Positions 12,201 through 24,200 of a stretch of 32,516 nucleotides of DNA are shown here, piece by piece (within the stretch, counting starts at the first letter, position 1; each line of letters starts with the position of its first letter). Location: contig JH155985.1 in the NCBI GenBank assembly GCA_000226015.1, positions 29,025-61,540 on the forward strand. The letters are read 5' to 3'. Origin of the DNA: Mnemiopsis leidyi. Lineage: Eukaryota > Ctenophora > Tentaculata > Lobata > Bolinopsidae. Below the pieces are notes generated by a model. That model searched no databases and had not been told where the DNA came from. It was given only the letters and a program-made list of their open reading frames with translations. A program made the translations under genes and the position numbers.

Positions 12201-15200
12201 AGTTTCTGTTACAGCTGTTATCATCGTATGTCAATGTGGCCTGATTCAGATTATGGTCAGAGCTCTGTTTGACATGGTTATTCACTGTCACTTGTACGAT
12301 GTGAATTTTGCAGTAATGATTTTCAAGATTTCTTCCTTGTCGCAAATCCCATTGAAGGGTTGCAAAAAAACTGAAAACACTTCCAAATCTCTTCAAATTT
12401 GCCACGAAGCTTTTGGTTTTATGGGTTATTTTTGGCTGAAAACCTTAATTAGGTCTTTCGAAAATTGTGTTGCCATTAAAAGGTATTAAGGTTAATGCCA
12501 AACAAAATGACCAAAAAACCCAGTGAAAGCCTTAAAACCAAAAGCGAACGAACTGAAAAACCGACAAAAAAATGCCCAAATTTAAAATTTGCTGTACCGT
12601 ACAGTCTTTTCTGGTGGCGCTCTTTTCCCTTTCCACAATATATTCTCAAACGCGAAAAGCCTACATATGCACACCGTATCATTTAAATTGTAAACCAGTG
12701 CTCTGTGCAGCCGTCGCCAATCTAATAACGGACGGTTAGGCGGCCGTCATCAAGAAACCAATTTTAACCCTACGCATGATAAGCCAACTCTCTTATTGCA
12801 CAACTCATCATTTCAATTTCTACTCCCTACTACCTAGCGCCGCATGAGGGTATAAGTGAGCAAATCGGCAATCGATGTAGTACGAGATGAAAATTAAAAT
12901 TCATCTCCACGCGTGATATTATTTTATCCATTTTAGTGGTGACTAAGTTTCCCGGAAAGGCAGATTGTTGTTCTGTTGGCGGAATGGTGCTGAGTAGTAT
13001 CATTCTGCTCGTACTTGCTTTTCGTCTGACGTGTTCGGATCGCGTTCAAACTTGGTTGCTCCGAACAGTTGGGCTGCTTGGTATATCATGTTCAGTAGAA
13101 CAAGCAGCCATTAGTGTGCCACGTTTCATGAAATCGCTTAAAACTTAAGGTAAAAGATCTTGAACAGATCTTGAAACCAAGATGACTGCAGGACTGGGTC
13201 GCAAATCAGAGTTAATGATCATGGCGATTGGCGAACCTCAGTCTGTGGCAAGTTTTTGGTCAAAGGTTTAAGTGTGCGAACCTGCGGCCGATTCTTGTTC
13301 AAATTTGTTTGAATTGAGTCTATAATAACACCTCTTTGATTTTTAAAACTTTTTCCCGATTTCATCGACATATTAACCCCGAAAAAAAGCATCGAGTCAC
13401 GAGCCAGGTTTCTTATATGTGGTAGGGTATGTGTAGGGTAGTTTCAGGATTCAGTGAAATTCCTTATAGCAACAGACAAGAGCTTTTTTAACGAATCTTA
13501 TGAGTTTTCAGTTGATACACAACGAACTGGCCACAAAGCCACAGCATACTACATCGATATATGGCTTCAACTGAATGATTAATATAAACAAATCGAATCC
13601 TACCTTCGGGTAAAATATCAACGACCTGTTGAATGTACCGCTCAAACTTTCTGTTGTCCTCAATTTTGTTGATCAGCTTTGACTGCCTGTAAGATGACAT
13701 GATAATTGAAGCGTATACTTCTATGACACGCTTAGAAGTTTAAATAGTATTTAGACTTTATAATGTATTTAGACTTATCGAAGCTGATTAGATCGTTTGA
13801 CTAAAACAGCTCGACTTATTTCAGCAATAGTTCAACTTTTCTGCCAATAGCCCTGACCAGGAAAACAGAAATGGTGGCATAATGGACGAGCATTTTCTGA
13901 GGGTTAACTGTTATGTAATCAGATGTCGTTAAAGTAAAACCATTCTCCATCAGTCGGTAAATCCTCAAGCTCACTCCTAATCATGCTAATACCATAGTTC
14001 TGATTGAGTTCCGATTGTGCTGAGATTGAATTTCAAGTTTGGATGGTCAAATCCACAAATCACAATTGGGAGAATTACATATAATATGTAGTCCTCCCAA
14101 TCGCGATTTTTAAATATAATACTTTCTGCAAAATGCCAAAATCACACAGGGAAGACCAAGACGTTTCTTGTGGACTAGGAGGTTTATAATAATTAACATA
14201 TGTCATGTATACAAACCGTTGACGAATCGCGATTTGCGAATTGGTAATCAGTGAATTTACTTTTAGAATTGTTGACGAATTTTCATCTCCATTATTTTGA
14301 TTCTTTAGCCACTTTGTCACTGATAGTAATGAAATCTTAGCGAAACCGAGTAGGCGAGTCACCGGGCTTCTCAATTCCTTTCTTGGCGACATGAGACATT
14401 TCAGTTCATCATGATCTAGACGGTGATCACCGTCTAGTCACTTTACTTATGACTAGTGGTCACGACTCACTTTTGTCTCGGACCTTTAAATATACATGGT
14501 AATATGGAGAATTTGTAAGAATGCCGAATTGTTGCCGTATGCCAAGTAGCCGTAGGGGACGTAAAATTGATATTTATAGAAATCGTTTTTTTACTATTTT
14601 TATTTCCACCACGGCTAAAGTCTCGAATACTTTTATTTCAAATCAACTGTACGAGTGTTGTTCTATGGTTCAAAAGCCACGTTTCTTGGACTCATGAATC
14701 GAGTTAAATATCAGATTAAAGCACAGCGATTAAATCATATTTAAACAAATTATGGGAAATTTAATCCGGGGGTGTTTTAGCGTTGCGACTAAAATTATGG
14801 TAATGAGTATATATGGGGATTTCTTCATAAATGAGTATATCGCTAAGATGTAGATAAAATTCTTGCGTGGTTAGTGGTTACCTCCGCTCCAGTTTTTCGT
14901 ATTTATCTTGCAGTACTGACAGCTCTTGCTCACGAATTTCCTGAAAAACACCAAAACTGTAAAACCTAACGTTGAATTGACACTTGCGATTACAAAAAAA
15001 TGACTGGTTAACTGATGAAAGCCGCCAAAAATGATTTATCTGAGACATACCATAAGCGGGTTGTCTTATTAACTGGGAAACCAGAATCTCGCCGTCCAAT
15101 TTTGTTGAACGTCACAACTCAAAATTAAATTCTTTAACCGGACACAGCTTATCTGCCTGGTAGAAACCAATTTTAACTCCCTTTCTCAAGAATTTAATCA

Positions 15201-18200
15201 TATTAGCCGTATAGCGTACACGATCACAAAGATACCAAGTACCATTACCAAGTACCATTACTAAGTACCATTACTAAGTACCATTACCACGTACCATTAC
15301 CAAGTACCATTAACGAGTACCATTACCAAGTACCATTACCAAGTACCATTACCAAGTACCATTACCAAGTACCGTTACCAAGTACCATTACCAAGTACCA
15401 TTACCAAGTACCATTACCAAGTACCATTACCAAGTACCATTACCAAGTACCATTACCAAGTACCATTACCAAGTACCATTACCAAGTACCATTACCAAGT
15501 ACCATTACAGAGTACCATTACCAAGTACCATTACCAAGTACCATTACAGAGTACCATTACCAAGTACCATTACCAAGTACCATTACCAAGTATCATTACC
15601 AAGTACCATTACCAAGTACCATTATCAAGTACCAACTAAAACTACAACTCCCTCTCCTATTATGGAATCTATTTAGCACGTTCACAAAAGTTAGGATTTC
15701 CAGTTTAAACTTCATTACATATCCTAATCACTTAAAGTCGTTAAGTTAAGCTTAAGTGAAACGTCGAAATTCGAAAAGTATGAAAACGCGGTGTCAACAG
15801 TCATATTCTAATGTTCTATCTACCATTATTCTCCCGAATCTGGCAGCGTGAATCTTAGTTCGGATTGCACAGAGCTCATCAATCAGTGGAGACTTGAACG
15901 TGGAAAAAATCAATGTTTTAGATATGAACGAGTATCGTAATTGAATGACTTACTTTCGTAAAATCATGTACGAATTCATATTTGGCAATATCAGTAACAT
16001 GGCCGACTTTAAGCCTGTGGTACTTACCTTAATCCGGATTACTATGACCGGGATAAAGTGGCGGGTTTATGGCAATTCTCCCATTTTTCCCCGGTGGTTA
16101 ATAAACCCGCCGACCCAGCTTTTGAGAAGACTATTGGGACACTTGTTGTAGATTTTTCAATTTCATAAAGCTCAGATTGCAAAATTAACCTTTCTGCTCA
16201 GTTCTCACAAAAATCCTTATAATCAAAGTTGATTGAAATAGGTCAATGCTTTATTTCTTAATTTCAATGTTTTATTTCTTAATGACTTTCTCTATTTAAT
16301 GACAAAAGGATTTCAAGTAAAAATAACATTTTAACTGATGCCACCACGAGTCATTATTTTCTCTGTAGTATCATTAATGGTAATGGAATACAATTCTACT
16401 TGTTATAGTGGCAAGAAAATTTCCTAATTTAGTATCTGAAATAAGAAAATTAACATTAAATCTGAAACAAAATCTTTCAATTTTGAAATTGAAAAGTTGG
16501 GCACCGGTAAAACAGCGACCGGGAAAATTTGGTGGGTTTTAAGCGATTTCGCTCAAAACCCCCCTGTAGATAATTAATCCACCGTAATAATCTTAATAAG
16601 GTATTTAATTGATATAGATGTTGTAGGATAAAAGTGTAGAAAAAAAGTGTAGAAAAAGTTTAAAAAACTTTAGTTTACAAGTAGACCACTAGAGCATCTA
16701 ATCATAAAGACGATTAAGCCAAAAACGGTTTCATTGGCAATTATTGTGGTAGGCAGTGGTGGCTCGGTTCTTCTGCAGGGTATCTCAAGGGATGAAGGCG
16801 AAAAAACGAAGGTGACCATTGGTGATATTGTTATTGTTAATACAAATCAGAGGATAAGTCGTCAGTATTGAGTATTCACACTAACTTCATCACTTAACAT
16901 AGTCATTCATAATCGACGTGTAACTGATTGATAAAATAGTTAAATAGGGTCTATATAACCTGAAACCAGCTAAGCAAAGCTGTACCTGTTGTTTCCGCTC
17001 ATTCTGAAACTTGACCAGGGCACGTTGTCGTTTAACTTCGTTCTCCCTAACGAATCGATCGAACTTTTCAACTCGCTCTTTAATCTGAAAAAAATATTTG
17101 TCATACATGTCATTTCAGTCGTCTCCTAAGATTGTGGGCCACAATTGACATCATTTCGGAAAAAGTACACCTATATGGACTGGGTAGAATTCGAGCTGGG
17201 AGACTGGCGAGACTACGATTTTTCAATCAAATCACAAAGTAATCCTCTCTCTAACAGCCAAGTTAATGAAAATATCGGTCGTAGTTTTCTCAGAACGATC
17301 GATAGCCCCGTTACCTATAATACCTAGAGGTCCAGTCCATTTTTGCCCCTTGATATTTCTTAATAAATAACTTTAAATTTGCTTTCCACCTAAAAGATAT
17401 AAAAGGTAAACCAGAGAATTTCGTCACTCAAGTTTAATTGGATGCATATTAGAGACTAGACCTAATGTCGAGTAGCCAAAATCACTATATGTTCACGTTT
17501 CTCTCCCTTAACTTTCAGATTGGATTCAGTTGAGCCTTACGTTCTTACGGTGCTATTATTACGATCAGTGCTCGACCGGGAATGGTTTTCTGACCGGGAC
17601 CGGGAACGGGAACGGGAATGGCAAAAAGTGCCGGGAACGGGAATAAACCGGGAACGGGAATAAAACCGGGAACGGGAATAAAACCGGGAACGGGAATGAA
17701 ACCGGGAACGGGAATGAAACCGGGAACGGGAATAAAACCGGGAACGGGAATTTATTTGTTTTTGAGAAAGTAGCTCAGACATGTAAAAAACAATAAACAT
17801 AAACTCTAAATAATCAAATTCTATGAAAAAATTGTATTTGTAAATTATGNNNNNNNNNNNNNNNNNNNNNNNNNNNNNNNNNNNNNNNNNNNNNNNNNNN
17901 NNNNNNNNNNNNNNNNNNNNNNNNNNNNNNNNNNNNNNNNNNNNNNNNNNNNNNNNNNNNNNNNNNNNNNNNNNNNNNNNNNNNNNNNNNNNNNNNNNNN
18001 NNNNNNNNNNNNNNNNNNNNNNNNNNNNNNNNNNNNNNNNNNNNNNNNNNNNNNNNNNNNNNNNNNNNNNNNNNNNNNNNNNNNNNNNNNNNNNNNNNNN
18101 NNNNNNNNNNNNNNNNNNNNNNNNNNNNNNNNNNNNNNNNNNNNNNNNNNNNNNNNNNNNNNNNNNNNNNNNNNNNNNNNNNNNNNNNNNNNNNNNNNNN

Positions 18201-21200
18201 NNNNNNNNNNNNNNNNNNNNNNNNNNNNNNNNNNNNNNNNNNNNNNNNNNNNNNNNNNNNNNNNNNNNNNNNNNNNNNNNNNNNNNNNNNNNNNNNNNNN
18301 NNNNNNNNNNNNNNNNNNNNNNNNNNNNNNNNNNNNNNNNNNNNNNNNNNNNNNNNNNNNNNNNNNNNNNNNNNNNNNNNNNNNNNNNNNNNNNNNNNNN
18401 NNNNNNNNNNNNNNNNNNNNNNNNNNNNNNNNNNNNNNNNNNNNNNNNNNNNNNNNNNNNNNNNNNNNNNNNNNNNNNNNNNNNNNNNNNNNNNNNNNNN
18501 NNNNNNNNNNNNNNNNNNNNNNNNNNNNNNNNNNNNNNNNNNNNNNNNNNNNNNNNNNNNNNNNNNNNNNNNNNNNNNNNNNNNNNNNNNNNNNNNNNNN
18601 NNNNNNNNNNNNNNNNNNNNNNNNNNNNNNNNNNNNNNNNNNNNNNNNNNNNNNNNNNNNNNNNNNNNNNNNNNNNNNNNNNNNNNNNNNNNNNNNNNNN
18701 NNNNNNNNNNNNNNNNNNNNNNNNNNNNNNNNNNNNNNNNNNNNNNNNNNNNNNNNNNNNNNNNNNNNNNNNNNNNNNNNACAGTGATATTGATCTTGGG
18801 CATGATTCAGATGATGGCGATGACTAAAACTGCATCATCAGTCGTATGATTGGGATGATTTTCTAGTTGTTATCTCCAATCTTGTAATATCTGAATTAAA
18901 TAAGTATTTTGTTGAGATGATCATAAAGCAGTATTTCTGTGTCATTTCAGTCATACTAAACATGTACGTTGGTCAATAAAAAGTCTTAATTGATCTGTGT
19001 GCGAGTATCATTTCCATTCAATATTATAATTTCACTAAATCTAACATAAAGAAATCCAAAATTAAACCCTGAAAAATTCAAATTTTTTTTCTAAATTCCC
19101 GGTTTTAGTCCCGGCAAAATTTCCTAATTTTCACCGGGAACGGGAATCCAAAAAAGGGCCGATTTTAACCGGGAACGGGATTATAACGGGATCCCGGTCG
19201 AGCACTGATTACGATATTAATGTTCCATCAGCAATATGTTTGCATTATATTTCAATTTCCTGGAGTTTTTAACAGCTTGCAGCCGCTGTCCATAATGGAC
19301 GAGTAAATATCAATCAGACCGGATAAACTGACCGTAAAGACACCTTGACGAACTTGCCCAATGGCTTTTGCATCTAGTTCATTATGTTGTAAAACATGAA
19401 ATTACGCCCACTGGCAACCGTGAACCTGTATGTGTTATCAGTATCGTGATCGACCTCGATCATTCACGCAGTTCGATCTAAGGAACCTGATATTGTTTAA
19501 GAATTAAGAGATGAATTTGGTTTCTTTAAAATCAAACTTGATCAGTGTTTTTGAAATTAAGTGACATTCCCCAACTAAATGTTTAGCAATCTATTATCCG
19601 TTTTTTCGATGATTTCCACACCGATACCTGACATTTGCCGGGTTTGGATCACACGTCCCGCCTCTACGAAGCAGTCTTCAAAGCAGAATAAACACATCAA
19701 CGTAATAAATAAATGCAAATAAATGCAAGTAACAAACGTTCTCACTGGTACTGCTACTACCAGACTGCTACTACGAAATGGTACAAAGATTAACAAACAC
19801 TACTCTATGATTTTATGGACAACATCTCATGAAAAAGAGGCCGAATACGACGTTTTGCCCTTCTGTTAAGTGTTAATACTAGGAATTTGCAATTCCTTCC
19901 CAACCAAAGCAGGCCATTTTAATATCATGGCCACCAAGGATGACTCTTCGTTGAAAAATTCTAATATCTGCTATCTTTTTTCGCCGATTTTCTTTGGTAG
20001 TTAGTTTTTACAACGTTTCATTAAATGCATTCTATTCGTTTTAATTCTGTTCCATGCATACTGAGTCAATAGTAATCATTTCTTACCTGTCTTACATTTC
20101 TTTACTGCAACTGAACATTGCTCTTCTATGAGGATTCAAAACGTAGTCGTGGTTAGTCACAGTTAATGTTATATCACAACCACAGCTGCTGACTGACTTT
20201 TAATCAGTGGAAACTGGAAACCAACCACGAAAGTCCAACTCATTCACCAGAACTTTTTTCAAAACTCAAAATTAAGGAACTACTAGGCTCAAAATTGCGA
20301 AAAATTAAGAACTTTTTAGCCAAGGATTTTGAAAAGTTTATAAAAAACTGAGTGTAATTTAGAACAAGAATTGCGGCCGCTTTTACTGTGTCAGGCGACC
20401 GCTGAATTTCCCGTATCAATTATCATGCCGTCGCTTATTGTAATTAAAATTCGCGAAATAAGGAATCATAATACGCAACCACTAACCACACGTAATTTCG
20501 GTAATTTTCATAGTTCTGGCTCTGCACGTGTAAATACAGACGCGCGAATTAATGCAGCCGTTCAATGCATGATTTTAAAATTTCACGCTGCACGCGCAAA
20601 GTTTGAACACTATCGCGCGTTCTTTTCATTATTTTATTTCAAATATCTTGAGTCTGTATGACGTCGTCATAATTATATTGTCTGTGCTACCTTTATAATT
20701 TATTCATAGTCATACTGCGTTGTGTTTATACTTTATACTAATAGCGATATGTAAGTTTGTCGTTAAATAGATTTGTACCGTGTACGGACTACGGAGCTGA
20801 TATTAAAATCGTGTTACATTCATCTTTCAATCTGTCAAATTTCGACAAATTACTCAATAAAACTAAAGTTCATAGAATTTTGATCATTTTTCTTAATTCT
20901 TGATGTGAGGCAAATATACATAAATTTCATGATGATTATGTATATCTGAAGTACATTCTGCGGCCTTGGGCAGTTAAAATCTATAATCGTATTTGTATAC
21001 ATGATAAGTTTGATAAAGGAGCGCGGACGTACGTACGTACGTACGGACACTTTTCGAGCTAATATTCCAAAATTACGCTGTCGATCGCCAACCCTTGTTT
21101 TGTACTTTTTGTGCACGTGCACAAAACGTATCAAAACAATCTTGCCATTTGGGCCCTTCGGGCCCAAATGGCAAGATACGGGAAAAAATTGTGTCCTGAC

Positions 21201-24200
21201 GCCGATACATTTATAGATATCTAGATCTGTTTTTATGTTTTTTTTACCTTTTTAAGCAAATTATCTTAAGTAGGGTTGAATAAATTGAATTATCTATTGA
21301 GACCAGAAGAAAAGACCTGGACGTTCGTATTATTTTTTAGTACAGTTTAAATCTTCTTTTTTGACATCGTAACAACTTAGCATATAAAACTTAGAGTAAA
21401 TTTAAGTTTTATCATATGTTTATATGATAGCACTCAAGCATGCTTAACAAAAGCACGCGCGTCAAAGTGTGCGCGCACTTAATTATTAACGTCGCGAGGG
21501 TTTACTTGTAATATCATTGAGAATTAGGGGTCTATCATAGGACCTTGCCGCGCATTTCGACACAGGGAAACTCTTATTGGGACATTCGGGTGACACTGCA
21601 TGGGACACATGGGACACTACATAATGACGAAAGGACATAACTAAACTTTCGTAATGAATAGGACTATAATGTACGAAAGCATCTTTTCTGTAACAAATAA
21701 GACACTGTTCTTGCTTCTGCAATATTTTAATAGGCATAACACCTGTCATCTTCTGGCTCAAATTATTTGTATAATAGTAGTGTTGAAAGTATCAAAACAG
21801 AACAGTGTCTAATTTGTTACAGAAAAGATGCTTACGTAGATTATAGTTCTATTCATAACGGACATTACTGACTAGGGACACTTTCAGTATCTTTCGATTA
21901 TGCGATGAATGAATCGCATCCCCTGCCATGTGATCCAATGGCTTAATTAACAACAAGACTTGTTGACAGACCTTACTGTTTGAGCCTTAGATGGGTTTTT
22001 GTAAGGGGGTTGGTAGACATATATAGATACGAGTTTGATGTTGAAGAAGCTGTCAATAAACATGTGTTAATCGTCGTCAGCTTAGATGGCGTCAGCTTAG
22101 ATGGGTTGGACAAGAGTGTTTAGGAGCTAATCAGGTCATGTCCGGCTAATGGGTTTGTGAGTGCAAAAATGCGTTTCAGACCTGCAATAATGTATTATGT
22201 AGCATTGCTTATAGCGTGGGGAATACAGGTTACTTGTACATGTTTGTATGTATACAGATAGGGTTATATTGAGCATTCACTGCTCTCATTTCTCCTCAAC
22301 CATATCGTAAGGGAAAACTTGAACCGGCATCGAAATTAATAGGATTGACCACGGGGTGGGGTGCAAGCACATGTTAATAAACTGGAGACGAAAATAGAAC
22401 AGCCACAGAAAAAGTAGATCAGATGAGGTGATTGAAAAGACCCCTTTCTGGAACAATGTTAATCAAATCTGGTCAACTTACGGCACCACTAATCACTCCC
22501 ATTTAGTTGATAACAGGTTTTTCCGAGAATCTAAAGTCATTCATCAGGGTGATACCTAGAATCGGACCGTGTACAAGACGGTTATAACTTGTTTTCTATT
22601 GGCGGACCAGGCAAATATATAAGCTCCTTTTAAGTGGTCGGGAAGGGCGGACGCAGGTATTTAGGTCCTTCTAAGGGTAACATAATTTTTATTAAATATG
22701 TTGCTTCGGAACGGTTTTGAACTATATGCAGTCCAGATGATTGTGAGCAGATTTTGAAGAACAGAATTCTGAGACACTTTTCCTCTTACCTTGTTTCACT
22801 CCCAGCTCTCTACGTTCAAACTTCCGATTCCTCAAAAAGCATTTTCTTGCATGTCAATTCACTAACAGTGTATAACTAAATTCGTTAGAGCGTAAAGAGC
22901 CGTTGAGAGAATATTATTCTCCCTCTCTAGAAGTGCTTCGGTTTTCTGATATTATCTGCCGATAAAAGTGATACCCAAATATTCTAACTAAATTTAATGG
23001 AAGGTCACACATATGTATACCTTACTTGGGATTATTATGACCGGAATAAAGTGGCGGGCTTTGGGGGATTTGCCATATTTTCCCCGTTTTTATTTTCACC
23101 AGCCATAACAAAAATATCGCCCACTCAGCTCTTGGGGTTCCCAAGGGGTATGGGTCCTCATATTATGACCGTTGTCTCATATTTACTAGAGAAAGCTATT
23201 GGAGCAAACAGCGAAGTTTATCTGAATTCATTTTTCTCATTCTGTATAAGATTTTCAATTTCAGTTGTTTTTTATTTTTCACCTCTTGGAAACCAGCCAA
23301 ATAATTAATAGGGTTCAAAGTAAAAATAGCTGATTAATTGTTGCATACTACAGAACTTTTAGAATAGTACAATGGTCGAATACAAATCTAGAAAATATGA
23401 TTAAACGCCGTGGTTAAAGCACTTTGAACAACTTAGTGAGTGAATTTCAAAAAAGATACGCTATAAGAGGCCGTGTTCGGAATTAGGTAAAATCCAACTC
23501 TAAAATAGCAATCAAGTCGTGCTTGAAATCATGAAAATTGAATGAAACAGACAAAGTGGTTATGTATTAAAACATCAGCTATTACAAAACAATGATCACA
23601 TCACACCTTAGCTGCTGTTGGGAAAACCGTTTCCGAAACAAGTAGAAATAAACTTAATTTCTGCAATTTTGTATTTTCTGCAATTTTAAAATTGAACGGT
23701 TTGGCACTCGTAAAATTCCGACCGGGATAATGTGGCGGGTTTTGGGCAATTTCGGCATATTTTTCCCCGTTTTTATTTTTCCCGTTCGTTAATAAACCGA
23801 CTGTAATAATCCCGAGTAAAGTATACAGATTTAATATTGTCAACAACTACTATTAAATAAATAATTTGGGGTTATTATGATTGTGAAGGTTCTTACCGAC
23901 ATATTTTGAGATCATAACTTTGTGTTTCATTGGTGGCAGTAGCAAGTTAAACTATATACATATCTTTGCGTTTCCGCTCGCTTTTCTTAGTCACTATTTT
24001 GAATTATGTTATCTTTATGGATTGATAGGTTACTCATCACAATTTAGCACTGTACATTGTCAACACTGATGTTGAACAAATATAGGACAGCAAGGGAAAA
24101 GAGTGGAGAAATGAGTGAGTGGAGAGAAAAAGAGAAGTTGAAGGAAAGGAATGTTCAGAGAAATGTGCAGAACCAGGTAAGAGGTGGGTGTAGAAAGAAT

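Larger units (their letters stand above)
7984..13603. other. Intron 7 of the cilia gene
   Basis: 5.6 kb with no convincing exon. Beyond the 38-bp array it holds two elements with imperfect inverted ends (8844-9239 and 11262-11770). Short ORFs at 11074, 11855, 12253, 12495 and 12936 show no family features and are probably chance. Confidence 0.6.
17558..19215. mobile_element. hAT-superfamily DNA transposon with perfect 8-bp target duplication
   Basis: The terminal inverted repeat CAGTGCTCGACCGGGA starts at 17566 and its exact complement ends at 19207. The element is flanked by the direct duplication ATTACGAT (17558-17565 and 19208-19215). An 8-bp duplication and CAGTG termini are hAT hallmarks. 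Subterminal ACCGGGAACGGGAAT motifs repeat at both ends. The middle is an assembly gap. The plus-strand frame after the gap (ending 18827) may be a transposase C-terminus. The element lies in intron 4 of the cilia gene. Confidence 0.88.
19216..22996. other. Intron 4, region between the hAT element and transposon copy 2
   Basis: No supported gene. It holds a CpG-rich patch near 20520-20620 with a 96-codon ORF lacking features, a cluster of palindromes (21027-21177) and a 61-bp-arm inverted repeat (21651-21859). The rest is AT-rich and featureless to me. Confidence 0.5.

Noticed and set aside
14075-14392. 105-codon minus ORF in intron 6
   Set aside because: It lies between exons 6 and 7 but does not fit the phases or sequence of the family.
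15233-15635. CRISPR-like array
   Set aside because: The units are contiguous with no spacers and the genome is eukaryotic; it is a minisatellite. The same holds for the arrays at 6886-7459 and 7960-8331.
17145-17327. 60-codon plus ORF starting MTSFRKKYTYMDWVEF
   Set aside because: Looks mildly protein-like but has no homology I recognise, no partner exons and a length expected by chance.
17537-17800. 87-codon minus ORF rich in Ser-Arg (RS-like repeats)
   Set aside because: It is the translated shadow of the hAT subterminal ACCGGGAACGGGAATAAA repeat, not an RS-domain protein.
17814-18827. Two 320-codon ORFs across the middle of the window
   Set aside because: They are open only because the assembly gap is all N; only the few codons at the edges are real sequence.
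20371-20661. 96-codon plus ORF in a CpG-rich patch
   Set aside because: No domain, odd composition and no splice or poly(A) context; likely chance within repeat-derived sequence.
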